64,000 bases of DNA from Porphyrobacter sp. LM 6 (GTDB lineage: Bacteria > Pseudomonadota > Alphaproteobacteria > Sphingomonadales > Sphingomonadaceae): contig NZ_CP017113.1 of NCBI RefSeq assembly GCF_001720465.1, forward strand, positions 744,001 through 808,000, written 5' to 3'. Positions within the stretch are counted from its first letter, which is position 1; each line of letters opens with the position of its first letter. The translations under genes and the position numbers were made by a program. Below, piece by piece: positions 43,268 through 54,987 of this stretch. A model generated the notes under the pieces. That model was not told where the DNA came from. It made no database searches and worked only from the letters and a program-made list of their open reading frames with translations.

Positions 43268-45289
43268 ATGCCTGCAACCCATGCTGCCAGTGTCGGAACC
43301 CGTATTCGCGACAACTGGCAGCCGCATCTCGCGCTGGGGATCACCGGCCACCGCGCGTCCAATCCGTCTTATGCCGCGCACCGCGCTGCGATCGCGACCG
43401 CGCTCGAGACGCTGTTCACGCGGATCGACACCATTGCTGCGGGGCTGCCCGATACGCAGGGGGCGATCCGGTTGCACAGCCTGATGGTTGATGGCACCGA
43501 TCAGATCGCCGCCGATCTCGCCGTGCAGCGCGGCTGGGAACTGGCGGTGCCGCTGCCTTTCGGCGCGGCGCTCAATTGCGCGATCAACGCCCATCCTGCC
43601 ACGCTGGCCGATGCGGAGGCTTTGCTGGCGGGCAGGCCGACGAGCGATCCCGCAGTCGAGGCGCACGCCGCTGCGATCCGCTCGCTCACCGTCCGCGCGC
43701 AGCTGTTCGAGCTAGCGGACCGCGACGACGAGGTCGAGGCGCTATGGCTTGCGACCCTCGCCGATCCCGAAGACCGCGCCGCCATCCGTGCGTTCGAGGC
43801 GCTGGCGTCGGACAATGTCGCGCTCGCCGGGCGGGTGATGATCGAGCGCACCGATCTGATGATCGCGGTGTGGGACGGGAAGGTTTCGAACTTGCCCGGC
43901 GGCACTGGTCACACGGTCGTCACCGCGCTGACGATGGGTACGCCGGTGCTGCTGATCGATCCTGCCGCGCCCGAAGCCTGGCGCATCATGACCCGCCCGG
44001 AAGAGCTCGGGCATATTGCCGGCGGGCCGGCCGATTCGCCCGATCTGGCGCGGCTGACCGCGATCATCCGCGCTGCGATGGTGGTTGAGGGGTGGAGCCC
44101 GGCGCAGCTGACCCGCGAGGTCTGGCATCCGCGCAGCAGCCGTCTGTTCGGCTTCTACCGCCGGATCGAGCGAGCCTTTGGCGGCGGCGGGATTGCCGGG
44201 TGGTTCAGCTCGATGGTGGCCCATTACGAAGCGCCCGAGGCCATCGCCAGCGGCAGCGGCGCGCGGGTTATCGCTGCGGCGCGGGCCATGCCCGGCGCGG
44301 ATGAGGCAGTCGCTGCCCAACTCGCCGACGAGATGCTCCCGGCCTTCGCCTGGGCCGATGGCATCGCCAGCCGCCTTGCCGATGCCTATCGCAGCGGGAT
44401 GTGCGTCAACTTCGTGCTGGCGACGCTCGCGGTGATTGTCGGTCTGGCGTACCTGCCGGCGGGCATGGGCGAGGTGAAGTGGCTGTTCGCCGTGGCCGAG
44501 CTCTTGCTGCTGCTGGGGATCGTGGTGTTGACCATCGCCGGTTCGCGGCGCGCCTGGCACGGGCGCTGGTTCGAACTGCGGCGCGTGGCCGAATATCTGC
44601 GCCACGCCCCATCGCTGCTGTTGCTCGGTGTGGCCCGGCCGACCGGCCGCTGGCCGCGCAACAGCGAAGAGGCTGACGAGGACGCCGCGCATGGCGGAGG
44701 CGACCGCGGCCAGTGGCCCGAACATTTCGCTCGCCACGCACTGCGCGATGTCGGCTTGCCGCAGGTCAAGGTAACGCGCGCCTACCTGCGCGCCGGGCTT
44801 GCCGAAGTGGCGCTGCCCCATGTCACCAGCCAGCGCGCCTATCACGAATTCAAGGCGCAGCGGCTCGAGACTGTCCACCGCCAGCTCGACCGCGCGGCCG
44901 AGACCTGCTTCGTCCTCGCTGTGGCCTCGGTGCTCGCCTATCTCTTGCTCAAGTCCGGCGGGATCGGCGGGCTGTTGCCCAAGCATCTGGCCAGCGATCT
45001 CTCGGCCCTGTTCACCTTCCTCGGTGTCGCCTTCCCGACGCTCGGCGCGAACCTTGCGGGCATCCGCTACTTCGGGGATTTCGAGCGCTTCGGCGCGATT
45101 TCGCGGGTCGCGGCGGAAAAGCTCGGCGAGATCGAGGCGCGTATGAACCTGCTGCTGACGGGGGCCGAAAGCGCGCTCACCTATGCCGCTGCGGCCGATC
45201 TGATGCACGCGCTTGACGAGGCAGTGGTGGACGAAATCGCCAGCTGGCAGTCGGTGTTCGGCGCGAAGCACCTTGCGCTTCCGGCCTGA
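43268..45289 (+). CDS. SLOG-fold sensor with four TM helices
   Basis: A 673-residue protein. Residues 19-232 have a SLOG/LOG-type Rossmann fold: LALGITGHRA, LMVDGTDQIAADLAVQRGWE, ERTDLMIAVWDGKV and GGTGHTVVTALTMGTPVLLID, where the GGTG loop is the expected nucleotide-binding site. Two TM helices follow (377-397, 405-425), then a helical region and two more (546-562, 577-600), like the SLATT/DUF4231 effector layout. SLOG domains bind nucleotide-derived signals; SLATT-type parts are thought to form membrane pores. ATG 43268 is chosen for its GAGG site and distance to the fold; function is inferred. Confidence 0.68.
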   Translation: MPATHAASVGTRIRDNWQPHLALGITGHRASNPSYAAHRAAIATALETLFTRIDTIAAGLPDTQGAIRLHSLMVDGTDQIAADLAVQRGWELAVPLPFGAALNCAINAHPATLADAEALLAGRPTSDPAVEAHAAAIRSLTVRAQLFELADRDDEVEALWLATLADPEDRAAIRAFEALASDNVALAGRVMIERTDLMIAVWDGKVSNLPGGTGHTVVTALTMGTPVLLIDPAAPEAWRIMTRPEELGHIAGGPADSPDLARLTAIIRAAMVVEGWSPAQLTREVWHPRSSRLFGFYRRIERAFGGGGIAGWFSSMVAHYEAPEAIASGSGARVIAAARAMPGADEAVAAQLADEMLPAFAWADGIASRLADAYRSGMCVNFVLATLAVIVGLAYLPAGMGEVKWLFAVAELLLLLGIVVLTIAGSRRAWHGRWFELRRVAEYLRHAPSLLLLGVARPTGRWPRNSEEADEDAAHGGGDRGQWPEHFARHALRDVGLPQVKVTRAYLRAGLAEVALPHVTSQRAYHEFKAQRLETVHRQLDRAAETCFVLAVASVLAYLLLKSGGIGGLLPKHLASDLSALFTFLGVAFPTLGANLAGIRYFGDFERFGAISRVAAEKLGEIEARMNLLLTGAESALTYAAAADLMHALDEAVVDEIASWQSVFGAKHLALPA

Positions 45290-45291
45290 TC

Positions 45292-46128
45292 CTAGAGAAG
45301 ATTGAGACTGCGTCCGATGCGGCCCGCCACTGCGCGCAGCGGTGGCGGAGCGGGTGCTGCTGCGGGATCATAGGGTGCAAGCCCGATCCGCCGCGCCACC
45401 GGATTGAGCGCCAGGGCATCGTCGAGCCGGCGGCTGGCGCGGCATTGCCAGGTCAGCGATAGCGCCACCGAGGCACCCATCCCGGCGCGCACCCAGTGCG
45501 GTGCAGCATGGGGCAGGAACAGCGCCTCACCCGGCGAAAGCAGGTGCTGCTCGCCCTGCGCTGCGAAGCTCGGGTTCCACGCCAGCCGGTTGCCCTCTCC
45601 GGCAAGGCAGGCCTCGCGCCGGTCAAGATCGAGGAATGGCGGTGTCGCCGGATAGGCGGCGATCACCTTGTCGCCGGAGAGCTGGAAGAGGATGTTGTAG
45701 CGGTTGTCGAAGTGGAACGGTGTCGGTGCACCCGGCGCGGTGAGGATCACCCGCGCGGTGGGTTCGTGCATCCGACCAGTGGCGCGCGCGATCACCGGAG
45801 CGAGTTCGGCCAGCAGCCGGTCGACAAGACGACGATAGGGCCGCAGTTGCTCGATTGCGTGGATGACGATGCTGCCGCGCTCGGGGCCTCCGGCGGCGAT
45901 GATCTCCGCCGGATCAGGCCCGGAGTCTGCCGCGCGATCCGCAGCGTCATCCGCCCCGTCATGTTCAGACCGCCGTTCGATCTGGTGCGAGGGCAGGACG
46001 CGCGCGGCATAGGCGAGCGAAGCGGATCCGAGCAGCGGCTCGGCAGCCAGAAAATGTGACAATCGTCCCGGCGCGTGCGGATACCTCTCGGCCAGTCGCG
46101 GCACCGAGACGGGGTCAATCAGCAACAT
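45292..46128 (-). CDS. Cupin-like (JmjC-type) protein
   Basis: A 278-residue protein. The centre has TPFHFDNRYNILFQLSGDKVI, with the HFD that begins a cupin/JmjC iron site, and LSPGEALFLPHAAPHWVRAG with the third-ligand His region. This pattern fits Fe(II)/2-oxoglutarate-type hydroxylases of the JmjC-like group, acting on proteins or small molecules. The start is ATG 46128; the 33 codons before it look unstructured. It converges on the SLOG gene with two bases between stops. Confidence 0.7.
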   Translation of the reverse strand: MLLIDPVSVPRLAERYPHAPGRLSHFLAAEPLLGSASLAYAARVLPSHQIERRSEHDGADDAADRAADSGPDPAEIIAAGGPERGSIVIHAIEQLRPYRRLVDRLLAELAPVIARATGRMHEPTARVILTAPGAPTPFHFDNRYNILFQLSGDKVIAAYPATPPFLDLDRREACLAGEGNRLAWNPSFAAQGEQHLLSPGEALFLPHAAPHWVRAGMGASVALSLTWQCRASRRLDDALALNPVARRIGLAPYDPAAAPAPPPLRAVAGRIGRSLNLL

Positions 46129-46267
46129 GATTGCGGCCCTGTAGCAAAAAACCCTGCTCGATATCAGCGATTTAGGCTGAATCTCTGAATCAGTCATTAA
46201 TGTTTTTCGCACACCAAGGTGCCGCATCTGCCGCGCGGCAGATCAGTCATGCAGTTGCCACAAGAAA

Positions 46268-46293
46268 GGCCTCCGGTATTGCTACCGGAGGCC
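46268..46293 (-). terminator. Terminator after katG
   Basis: GGCCTCCGGTA and TACCGGAGGCC form an 11-bp perfect stem with a TTGC loop; on the minus strand it is followed by TTTCTTG. A smaller hairpin (CCCTGATC / GATCAGGG, 46302-46323) directly follows the katG stop. Confidence 0.75.
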
Positions 46294-46324
46294 CCTTGCG
46301 ACCCTGATCGGAGGTGATCAGGGC

Positions 46325-48634
<2,310 letters not shown>

Positions 48635-48773
48635 CTATTGATTGAGTGAGGCGATTAGCAGGGGGATTTTGCAGCCGAACAGGTGCATGCTATATTCTCC
48701 CGACATTTCATATCGATGGATTGCGAAGCCTTTCAGGCCTTCATACGAATGAGACGGAGAAGCAGGCACGGCG

Positions 48774-48962
48774 ATGGCGAGCTTCAAGAAACCTTTCAAA
48801 GCGGTGCCGCTTAACAAGAAGCGCCTCAAGGGTCTGGAAGAATTCGATAAACCCCTATGGTCGCCACCCCAAAGCAATCCGCCAGTCAACTGGTGGTTTG
48901 CCGCAATTGGTGCGTTCATGGGGGTCTGTCTTGGCTTGGCCTATGTGTTCGCAACGGCCTGA
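48774..48962 (+). CDS. Small single-TM protein
   Basis: A 62-residue protein with a basic N-terminal part (MASFKKPFKAVPLNKKRLKG), a Pro/Trp segment (PLWSPPQSNPPVNWW) and one TM helix (FAAIGAFMGVCLGLAYVFA). It is divergent from katG and converges on ahpF. It could be a small membrane peptide expressed under peroxide stress, but that is only a guess from position. A GGAGAAGCAGG stretch precedes the start. Confidence 0.5.
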   Translation: MASFKKPFKAVPLNKKRLKGLEEFDKPLWSPPQSNPPVNWWFAAIGAFMGVCLGLAYVFATA

Positions 48963-49011
48963 AGTTTTACCGTTTCTGCTTGCTAGACGCACGTGATGGC
49001 CAACAGAAAAG

Positions 49012-49039
49012 GGCGGGCTCCTCAACAGGAACCCGCCCC
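49012..49039. terminator. Bidirectional terminator between the small TM gene and ahpF
   Basis: GGGCGGGCTCCT and AGGAACCCGCCC pair with one mismatch around a CAAC loop. On the minus strand TTTTCTG follows, so it mainly ends ahpF; on the plus strand the T run is short. Confidence 0.7.
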
Positions 49040-49063
49040 TTTGGGAATGTATTGCACTGAAGC

Positions 49064-50653
49064 CTAGGCTGCCTCGGCGATATCCTCGACCGGTTCGTTG
49101 CGGATCAGGAAGTCGAACGCCCCAAGGCCTGCCTTCGCGCCTTCGCCCATGGCGACGACGATCTGCTTGTGCGGCACGGTGGTGCAGTCGCCCGCGGCGT
49201 AGATGCCGGGGATGTTGGTCGCGCCGTGATCGTCGATCACGATCTCCCCGAACTTCGACAGTTCGAGACCCGTCTCGCGCAGCCATTCGGTGTTGGGGAC
49301 GAGGCCGATCTGCACGAACACGCCTTCGAGTTCGATGCGGCGTTCATCGCCGTTGGCGCGGTTCTTGACCACGAGGCCGCTGACCTTGCCGTTCTCTCCG
49401 AGGATCTCGGTGGTCTGGCCGTTGGTGATGATCTCGACATTGGCCATCGAGCGCAGCTTGCGCTGGAGCACTTCGTCGGCGCGCAGCTTGGTGTCGAACT
49501 CGATCAGGGTGACGTGGCCGACGATCATCGCAAGGTCGATCGCCGCCTCGACGCCGGAGTTACCGCCGCCGATCACCGCGATGCGCTTGCCCTTGAACAG
49601 CGGGCCATCACAGTGCGGGCAATAGGCCACGCCCTTGTTGCGATACTCCGCTTCGCCCGGCACGCCGAGATTGCGCCAGCGCGCACCGGTCGAGAGGATC
49701 AGCGAACGGGCGCGCAGGGTTGCGCCGTTGGCCATCACCACCTCGTGATAACCGCCGACGTCCTTGGCGGCGCGCAGTTCGACCGCTCGGGCGAGGTCCA
49801 TCAGGTCGATGTCATATTCGCCGACGTGTTGCTTCAGGCTGTCGGTCAGCTTCGGCCCTTCGGTGTAAGGCGTGCCGGGGAGGTTCTCGATCCCGAGCGT
49901 ATCCATCAGCTGCCCGCCGAAGCGCTCGGCCGCGATGCCCGTGCGGAAGCCCTTGCGTGCGGTATAGACCGCCGCCGCTGCACCTGCCGGGCCGCCGCCG
50001 ACCACCAGCACCTCGAACGGCGCCTTGGCCGCAAGCTTTTCAGCCTGCTTGGCGTCGGCATTCTTGTCGAGACGGCTGAGGATTTCGGCCAGTTCCATCT
50101 TGCCGTTGTAGAACGGCTCCCCGTTGAGGAAGGTCGCGGGCACGGCCATGATGTCGCGGCGCTCGACTTCCTCCTGGAAGGTGCCTCCTTCGATCAGCGT
50201 CGCGTGGATGCGCGGGTTTTCGAGCGCCATCAGCGTCAGCGCCTGCACCACATCGGGGCAGTTGTGGCACGACAGCGAGAAGAACATCTCGAAATTGTAA
50301 TCGCCTTCAAGCGCGCGGACCTGCTCGATCAGATCGGCATCGACCTTGGGCGGATGGCCGCCCGCCCACAGCAGCGCGAGCACCAGCGAGGTAAACTCGT
50401 GGCCCATCGGCAGGCCGGCAAAGCGCACCCACTTGTTCGCGTCCGATGCGCGGCGGATCACGAAGCTGGGCTTGCGCGCATCGGTGCCATCGAAACGCGC
50501 GGTGACGAGATCGTGCAGCGCGGCGATCTGTTCGATCAGCTGGCGGGTCTGGCGCGACTTCTCGCTGTCATCGAGCGAGGCGACCAGTTCCACGCCTTCG
50601 CGCAAATTGCCGAGATATTGCTTGAGCTGTGCCTGCATGGCGGCGTCGAGCAT
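49064..50653 (-). CDS. ahpF: Alkyl hydroperoxide reductase subunit F
   Basis: AhpF passes electrons from NADH to AhpC. The 529-residue flavoprotein has the N-terminal thioredoxin-fold pair with [15 protein letters not shown] (CHNC), then the FAD site [19 protein letters not shown], the active pair [14 protein letters not shown] (CPHC), the NADH site [16 protein letters not shown], and [14 protein letters not shown]. Length is normal. It lies downstream of ahpC, separated by 235 bases that contain a long hairpin. Confidence 0.96.
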   Translation of the reverse strand: MLDAAMQAQLKQYLGNLREGVELVASLDDSEKSRQTRQLIEQIAALHDLVTARFDGTDARKPSFVIRRASDANKWVRFAGLPMGHEFTSLVLALLWAGGHPPKVDADLIEQVRALEGDYNFEMFFSLSCHNCPDVVQALTLMALENPRIHATLIEGGTFQEEVERRDIMAVPATFLNGEPFYNGKMELAEILSRLDKNADAKQAEKLAAKAPFEVLVVGGGPAGAAAAVYTARKGFRTGIAAERFGGQLMDTLGIENLPGTPYTEGPKLTDSLKQHVGEYDIDLMDLARAVELRAAKDVGGYHEVVMANGATLRARSLILSTGARWRNLGVPGEAEYRNKGVAYCPHCDGPLFKGKRIAVIGGGNSGVEAAIDLAMIVGHVTLIEFDTKLRADEVLQRKLRSMANVEIITNGQTTEILGENGKVSGLVVKNRANGDERRIELEGVFVQIGLVPNTEWLRETGLELSKFGEIVIDDHGATNIPGIYAAGDCTTVPHKQIVVAMGEGAKAGLGAFDFLIRNEPVEDIAEAA

Positions 50654-50720
50654 GGGTGTCCTCCGATGGCGCGGCGGGTGCGCGCGGGAATTGGGGATGT
50701 GGTCCGTAAGCGGGTAACGC

Positions 50721-50781
50721 GGGACCGGATGCGGGCCGCCCACCACAAAGGGGGGGGAGAGCGGGCGGGACATCCGGTCCC
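50721..50781. repeat. Long hairpin between ahpC and ahpF
   Basis: GGGACCGGATG (50721-50731) and CATCCGGTCCC (50771-50781) form an 11-bp perfect outer stem; inside, CCGCCC (50736) pairs with GGGCGG (50763). The G-run GGGGGGGG lies in the loop. It may stabilise the ahpC mRNA, attenuate ahpF, or be a repeat element; a protein-coding role is not seen. Confidence 0.5.
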
Positions 50782-50888
50782 GGCTACGACCCGAGTGCTC
50801 TTGAAATGGCTCTCGGGGATTTGCGGCCAGTGCGGGGCGAGGGGGAGGGGGAGAGCCCCGCGCGGGCCGGTTCTTGAGGCGTTGAGCC

Positions 50889-51455
50889 TTAGATCTTGCC
50901 GACGAGGTCGAGCGAGGGGGCGAGGGTGTCCGCACCTTCTTCCCACGCTGCCGGGCAGACCTGACCGGGGTTGGCGCGCACATACTGGGCGGCCTTGATC
51001 TTGCGGGTCAGTTCGTTGGCATTGCGGCCCACGCCTTCGCAGGTGATTTCCATGATCTGGATCACGCCGTCCGGATCGACCACGAAGGTCGCGCGGTCAG
51101 CCAGGCCCACGCCTTCACGCAGCACGCCGAAATTGTTCGACAGCACGTGGTTCTGGTCGCCGAGGAACGGGAAGGTCAGCTTGCCGATCTTGTCCGAGGT
51201 GTCGCTCCAGGCCTTGTGGCTGAAGTGCGTGTCGGTCGAGACGGCGTAGACTTCGACGCCCATCGCTTGGAGGGTGGCGTACTTTTCGCCCATGTCTTCC
51301 AGCTCGGTCGGGCACACGAAGGTGAAGTCGGCCGGGTAGAAGAAGAACACCGACCACTTGCCCGCGAGGTCCGCGTCGGTGACGGTGAAGAAGTCCTTGC
51401 CCGCCTGGAACGCGGTGGCGGTGAACGGCTGGATGGTCGAACCGATGATACCCAT
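50889..51455 (-). CDS. ahpC: Alkyl hydroperoxide reductase subunit C (peroxiredoxin)
   Basis: A 188-residue typical two-Cys peroxiredoxin that reduces organic peroxides, recharged by AhpF. The peroxidatic Cys48 is in [16 protein letters not shown] and the resolving Cys167 in [11 protein letters not shown]. All standard family features are present ([19 protein letters not shown] start). Two dyads upstream at 51530-51571 suggest a regulated promoter. Confidence 0.97.
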   Translation of the reverse strand: MGIIGSTIQPFTATAFQAGKDFFTVTDADLAGKWSVFFFYPADFTFVCPTELEDMGEKYATLQAMGVEVYAVSTDTHFSHKAWSDTSDKIGKLTFPFLGDQNHVLSNNFGVLREGVGLADRATFVVDPDGVIQIMEITCEGVGRNANELTRKIKAAQYVRANPGQVCPAAWEEGADTLAPSLDLVGKI

Positions 51456-51529
51456 GTGGAGTTAGTCCTTGTTGATGGGGTTGGGAGAGAGGTTGAAACT
51501 CAGGCTCGCCAGATAGTGATTTTTGCACT

Positions 51530-51571
51530 GCACAAAAGTTGATTTGTGCGATTGCGAAAATCGAAATTTTC
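51530..51571. promoter_or_regulatory. Two adjacent dyads upstream of ahpC
   Basis: GCACAAA-AGTTGA-TTTGTGC (51530-51549) and GAAAAT-CGAA-ATTTTC (51556-51571) stand next to each other in an AT-rich part about 75-115 bases before the ahpC ATG. Their position fits a peroxide-responsive regulator such as OxyR, but neither matches a known box closely enough to be named. Confidence 0.45.
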
Positions 51572-51687
51572 AATCGTAGCGGTGGGAACCAATCGGATTT
51601 GGCGTTTATGTGCATTTCCGCGTGCTTAGCGTGATCGTAACCACTGTCTGTCTAGGCCTTGGCCTGATCTGCGGGGAGCATATGGGC

Positions 51688-52758
51688 ATGAGCGGCAAAC
51701 TGGATGACGCCGATTGGCTGTCGACGATCAAGCCCGACGATGACGATTATGTCCGCGCCCATATCGATTGGCTGGCGACGGTCGGGCCGGACGAATGGCA
51801 CCGCGCCGCGCTCGATTTCAACTGGACCAACCGGCTTGAACCGCTGGCGTGGATCGTGATGCATGACGATTGCGATCTTGCCACGGCCTTGTCGGTATTC
51901 TGGCGCTGCGAGCCGGGCTGGGATCTCATGCTGATGGCACGGGGCGAGGCGGCCGACGAACGCGATGAAGCCGCGATGGTCCAGCATATCGCCGAGCGCC
52001 TCCATGCCGGCAGCTACCATCGCCGCGAGATCGCGTTCGAAATCGAGAGTCTGATGACGGCCGATTATGCGGAGATGGAAAAGGATTGCGCCGCCATCAC
52101 CGATCCGCCGTTCCGCCCGCACCCGGACATGATCCGCCCGCTGGCAGGGCGAAACGTGGTCAACGACGATGCTTTCTACCAGCGTTACCCGCAGATCTTC
52201 CACGGAACGGCGTGGGTCGAGTGGGACGACGAAGCTGGCGACGATGATGGTGGCAGCGACCCGGTCGTCCGCGCCGTGCGCTCGCAGCCAGCGGGGCAGG
52301 TCGGCGGGGCGGCACCCTCAATGCTGGACGATGCCACAGATGCCCTCGATTCTGCGCTGCTCAACATCGGCATATTCGGCCTTGCCGCCGGATTGCTGCC
52401 GCTGGTCGAATGGCAGGGAACGCGAGTGATGATCGGCGGCGTTCTGCTGCTGGCCGGGCTTGCCTACGGCGTGCGCAATGTCGCCTCAGCGCTCGCCCGG
52501 TTTCGCGCCGCGATGATCGGCCAAGGTCACGCCCCTTCGCCCACCGCGCTGGCGGTGATCGGCCTTGTCGCCTTTTCGGGAGGTTTCGCGCTGCTGCGAC
52601 TGGCCCTGAAGGGGCACGGCCAACTGACCGAGCGCGGGATCGTGTCTGACCCGTCAGGCTACGGCAAGTCCGTGGCGGTGGTGCTCGCCTTCGTGGCCGT
52701 GTGGGTTCTTTCCAGCGTGGTGGCCCGATACCTGACCGGACGTTTAGCCCGCCGATAG
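51688..52758 (+). CDS. DUF4274-like protein with C-terminal TM helices
   Basis: A 356-residue protein. The N-terminal part (DYVRAHIDWLATVGPDEWHRAALDFNW; LEPLAWIVMHDDCDLATAL, both partly quoted) fits the DUF4274 helical domain of unknown function. The C-terminal half has about four TM helices, including LLNIGIFGLAAGLLPLVEW, VMIGGVLLLAGLAYGV, ALAVIGLVAFSGGFALLRL and SVAVVLAFVAVWVLSSVVA. ATG 51688 has GGGGAG nine bases ahead; in-frame ATGs at 51610 and 51682 are alternatives, and a start at 51610 would add a hydrophobic N-terminus. It converges on aroC with 17 bases between stops. Confidence 0.6.
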   Translation: MSGKLDDADWLSTIKPDDDDYVRAHIDWLATVGPDEWHRAALDFNWTNRLEPLAWIVMHDDCDLATALSVFWRCEPGWDLMLMARGEAADERDEAAMVQHIAERLHAGSYHRREIAFEIESLMTADYAEMEKDCAAITDPPFRPHPDMIRPLAGRNVVNDDAFYQRYPQIFHGTAWVEWDDEAGDDDGGSDPVVRAVRSQPAGQVGGAAPSMLDDATDALDSALLNIGIFGLAAGLLPLVEWQGTRVMIGGVLLLAGLAYGVRNVASALARFRAAMIGQGHAPSPTALAVIGLVAFSGGFALLRLALKGHGQLTERGIVSDPSGYGKSVAVVLAFVAVWVLSSVVARYLTGRLARR

Positions 52759-52775
52759 GAGCATCGCGTTATCGC

Positions 52776-53846
52776 TTACCCCACCTGCCCTCTGTGCAGC
52801 AGTTTGTGATCGGCCAGCACCAGCGCCATCATCGCCTCGACCACCGGGGTGCCGCGGATGCCGACGCAGGGGTCGTGGCGGCCCTTGGTGACCACCTCCA
52901 CCGCCTCGCCCGCCGAGTTGATCGATTCCACCGGGGTGAGGATTGACGAAGTCGGCTTGAACGCCACGCGGCACACCACCGGCTGCCCGGTCGAAATGCC
53001 TCCCGCTGTGCCGCCCGCGTGGTTGGCGAGGTATTCGGGCTTGCCGTCGGCTCCAGGACGCATCCGGTCGGCGTTCTCCTCGCCCGTTAGCCGCGCGGCT
53101 TCGAACCCGTCGCCGATCTCGACGCCCTTGACCGCATTGATGCTCATCATCGCGGCGGCCAGATCGCTGTCGAGCTTGGCATAGATCGGCGCGCCCCAGC
53201 CGGCGGGGACGCCGGTGGCGACACATTCGACAATCGCGCCGAGGGATGATCCGGCCTTGCGCGCGGCATCCACCTTGTCTTCCCAGCGCTTGGCCGCAGC
53301 CGCGTCGGGGCAGAAGAACGGGTTGTTGGCGATCTCGGCGTAATCGATGTTCGCCGGATCAATCCGGTCGCCGCCCAACTCGCAGACATAGGCGGTGATG
53401 CTCACCTCGGGGATCACCAGCCGCGCCACCGCGCCCGCTGCCACCCGCGCCGCCGTCTCGCGCGCGCTGGAACGCCCGCCGCCGCGATAGTCGCGGATGC
53501 CGTATTTCGCGTCATAGGCGTAGTCGGCATGGCCCGGGCGATAGGACTGGGCGATCGCGGAGTAGTCCTTGGAACGCTGATCGGTGTTCTCTATCATCAG
53601 GCTGATTGGCGTGCCGGTGGTCTTGCCCTCGAAGGTGCCGGACAGGATCCGCACCAGATCATCCTCGCGCCGCTGCGTGGTGAAGCGGCTGGTGCCCGGC
53701 TTGCGGGCATCGAGGTAGGGCTGGATGAACTCTTCGGAAATCGCGAGGCCCGGCGGGCACCCGTCGACAACCGCGCCCAGCGCAGGCCCGTGGCTCTCTC
53801 CCCAGGTGGTAAAGCGCAGCACGCGCCCGAAGGTGTTCCAGCTCAT
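52776..53846 (-). CDS. aroC: Chorismate synthase
   Basis: The last shikimate-pathway enzyme makes chorismate, with reduced FMN as cofactor. The 356-residue protein starts [20 protein letters not shown], and has [18 protein letters not shown] and [25 protein letters not shown] (in part), the three family signatures. The start at 53846 is set by the MSWN start. It is divergent from ruvA with 78 bases between. Confidence 0.96.
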   Translation of the reverse strand: MSWNTFGRVLRFTTWGESHGPALGAVVDGCPPGLAISEEFIQPYLDARKPGTSRFTTQRREDDLVRILSGTFEGKTTGTPISLMIENTDQRSKDYSAIAQSYRPGHADYAYDAKYGIRDYRGGGRSSARETAARVAAGAVARLVIPEVSITAYVCELGGDRIDPANIDYAEIANNPFFCPDAAAAKRWEDKVDAARKAGSSLGAIVECVATGVPAGWGAPIYAKLDSDLAAAMMSINAVKGVEIGDGFEAARLTGEENADRMRPGADGKPEYLANHAGGTAGGISTGQPVVCRVAFKPTSSILTPVESINSAGEAVEVVTKGRHDPCVGIRGTPVVEAMMALVLADHKLLHRGQVG

Positions 53847-53924
53847 GGGATGCCATCTGGCGCAAGTGTGGGCATCTGTCCATAAAGGCTGGACGCTTGG
53901 CAGGCCTTGCGGCAGGAACAAAAC

Positions 53925-54533
53925 ATGATTGCTAAGCTCTCAGGCAGGCTCGATGCGACCGGCGAGGACTGGGCGATCGTCGATGTCGGCGGGGTGGGCT
54001 ACCTCGTCCACTGCTCCCGCCGCACGCTCGCCGCACTTGGCGAGGTGGGCGAGGGCTGCACCGTCCACACCGAATTGCAGGTCAGCGAGAACGATATGCG
54101 CCTGCTCGGGTTCGCCGATCAGGCCGAGCGCGACTGGTTCCGGCTGCTGACGGGGGTGCAGGGGGTGGGAAGCAAGGTGGGCCTTGCGATCCTTTCCGCG
54201 CTCTCGACCGGAGAACTGCGTGACGCCTGCGGGCGCGGCGATGCGGCCATGGTCGCGCGGGCGCAGGGCGTGGGCCCGAAGCTGGCGGGCCGGATCGTCA
54301 ACGAGCTGAAGGACAAGGCCGGCGCCATGCCCGGTGGCTCGGGCGGCTTTGCAGTGAGCGCGGCGGCGGCCCCCGCAGGCAGCAAGGGCGCCGACGCGGC
54401 GAGCGCGCTGGAGAACCTCGGCTTCAAGCCTGCCGTGGCAGCACAAGCCGTGGCGAGGGCAATGGAAGAGCTGGGCGAGGGCGCGAGCGAGGGCGATCTG
54501 ATCCGCGTGGCGCTGAAAAAGGCGGCGGGTTGA
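53925..54533 (+). CDS. ruvA: Holliday junction branch migration protein RuvA
   Basis: RuvA binds four-way junctions and loads RuvB. The 202-residue protein has the N-terminal OB domain ([31 protein letters not shown]), helix-hairpin-helix motifs ([38 protein letters not shown]) and a C-terminal domain ([19 protein letters not shown]) after a flexible linker. ruvC is not in the window. A membrane gene is placed between ruvA and ruvB. Confidence 0.95.
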   Translation: MIAKLSGRLDATGEDWAIVDVGGVGYLVHCSRRTLAALGEVGEGCTVHTELQVSENDMRLLGFADQAERDWFRLLTGVQGVGSKVGLAILSALSTGELRDACGRGDAAMVARAQGVGPKLAGRIVNELKDKAGAMPGGSGGFAVSAAAAPAGSKGADAASALENLGFKPAVAAQAVARAMEELGEGASEGDLIRVALKKAAG

Positions 54534-54546
54534 TGGGACGCGCGTC

Positions 54547-54987
54547 GTGACCCGAAATCCGGTGACGCCTTCGACCTCCATCGGCAACGGTCTGATCCTC
54601 AGCGCGATTTGCCTCGTGTCGCTCGCTTCGCTGCTGGCCTACACCAATGCGGCGCGCGGCGTGGGACATTGGCATCGGCTGGATGACCCGGCCATCTGGG
54701 CGTGGATGGTGGTCGCTGCCGCGATGTTCGGCTTCTGGGGCTACCTTTCGATTGTCTTGGGAGCGACCCGAAAGACCGCGCTGGGACGCAGGCTGTTCAC
54801 CGGCATTGGGCTGGCATACTTGGTCGTGATCGGATTGAGTCAAAATGAAACCTTCAGTCACGACAGCGTCGGTTCAATCGTGTTCCAGGCGTTTCTCGTT
54901 CCGGCAATCTCGACAGTGGTGATGGGGCCGCTTTTGCTGTTGTTCGCCTGGATCGGAAACGCTTACGGCAAGCCAGACTATGACTGA
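54547..54987 (+). CDS. Four-TM membrane protein between ruvA and ruvB
   Basis: A 146-residue protein with TM helices near 16-35, 51-70, 84-100 and 112-137. The N-terminus [15 protein letters not shown] is short and cytoplasmic; no family was recognised. It starts at GTG 54547, 13 bases after ruvA, and its end overlaps the ruvB start by eight bases, so it is inside the ruv operon. Its role need not concern recombination. Confidence 0.65.
   Translation: MTRNPVTPSTSIGNGLILSAICLVSLASLLAYTNAARGVGHWHRLDDPAIWAWMVVAAAMFGFWGYLSIVLGATRKTALGRRLFTGIGLAYLVVIGLSQNETFSHDSVGSIVFQAFLVPAISTVVMGPLLLLFAWIGNAYGKPDYD

Noticed and set aside
38407..45289. Calling the TIR and SLOG genes a Thoeris system
   Set aside because: The TIR is membrane-bound with TPR repeats, the SLOG protein has TM helices rather than the ThsA domains, and the genes are not one operon.
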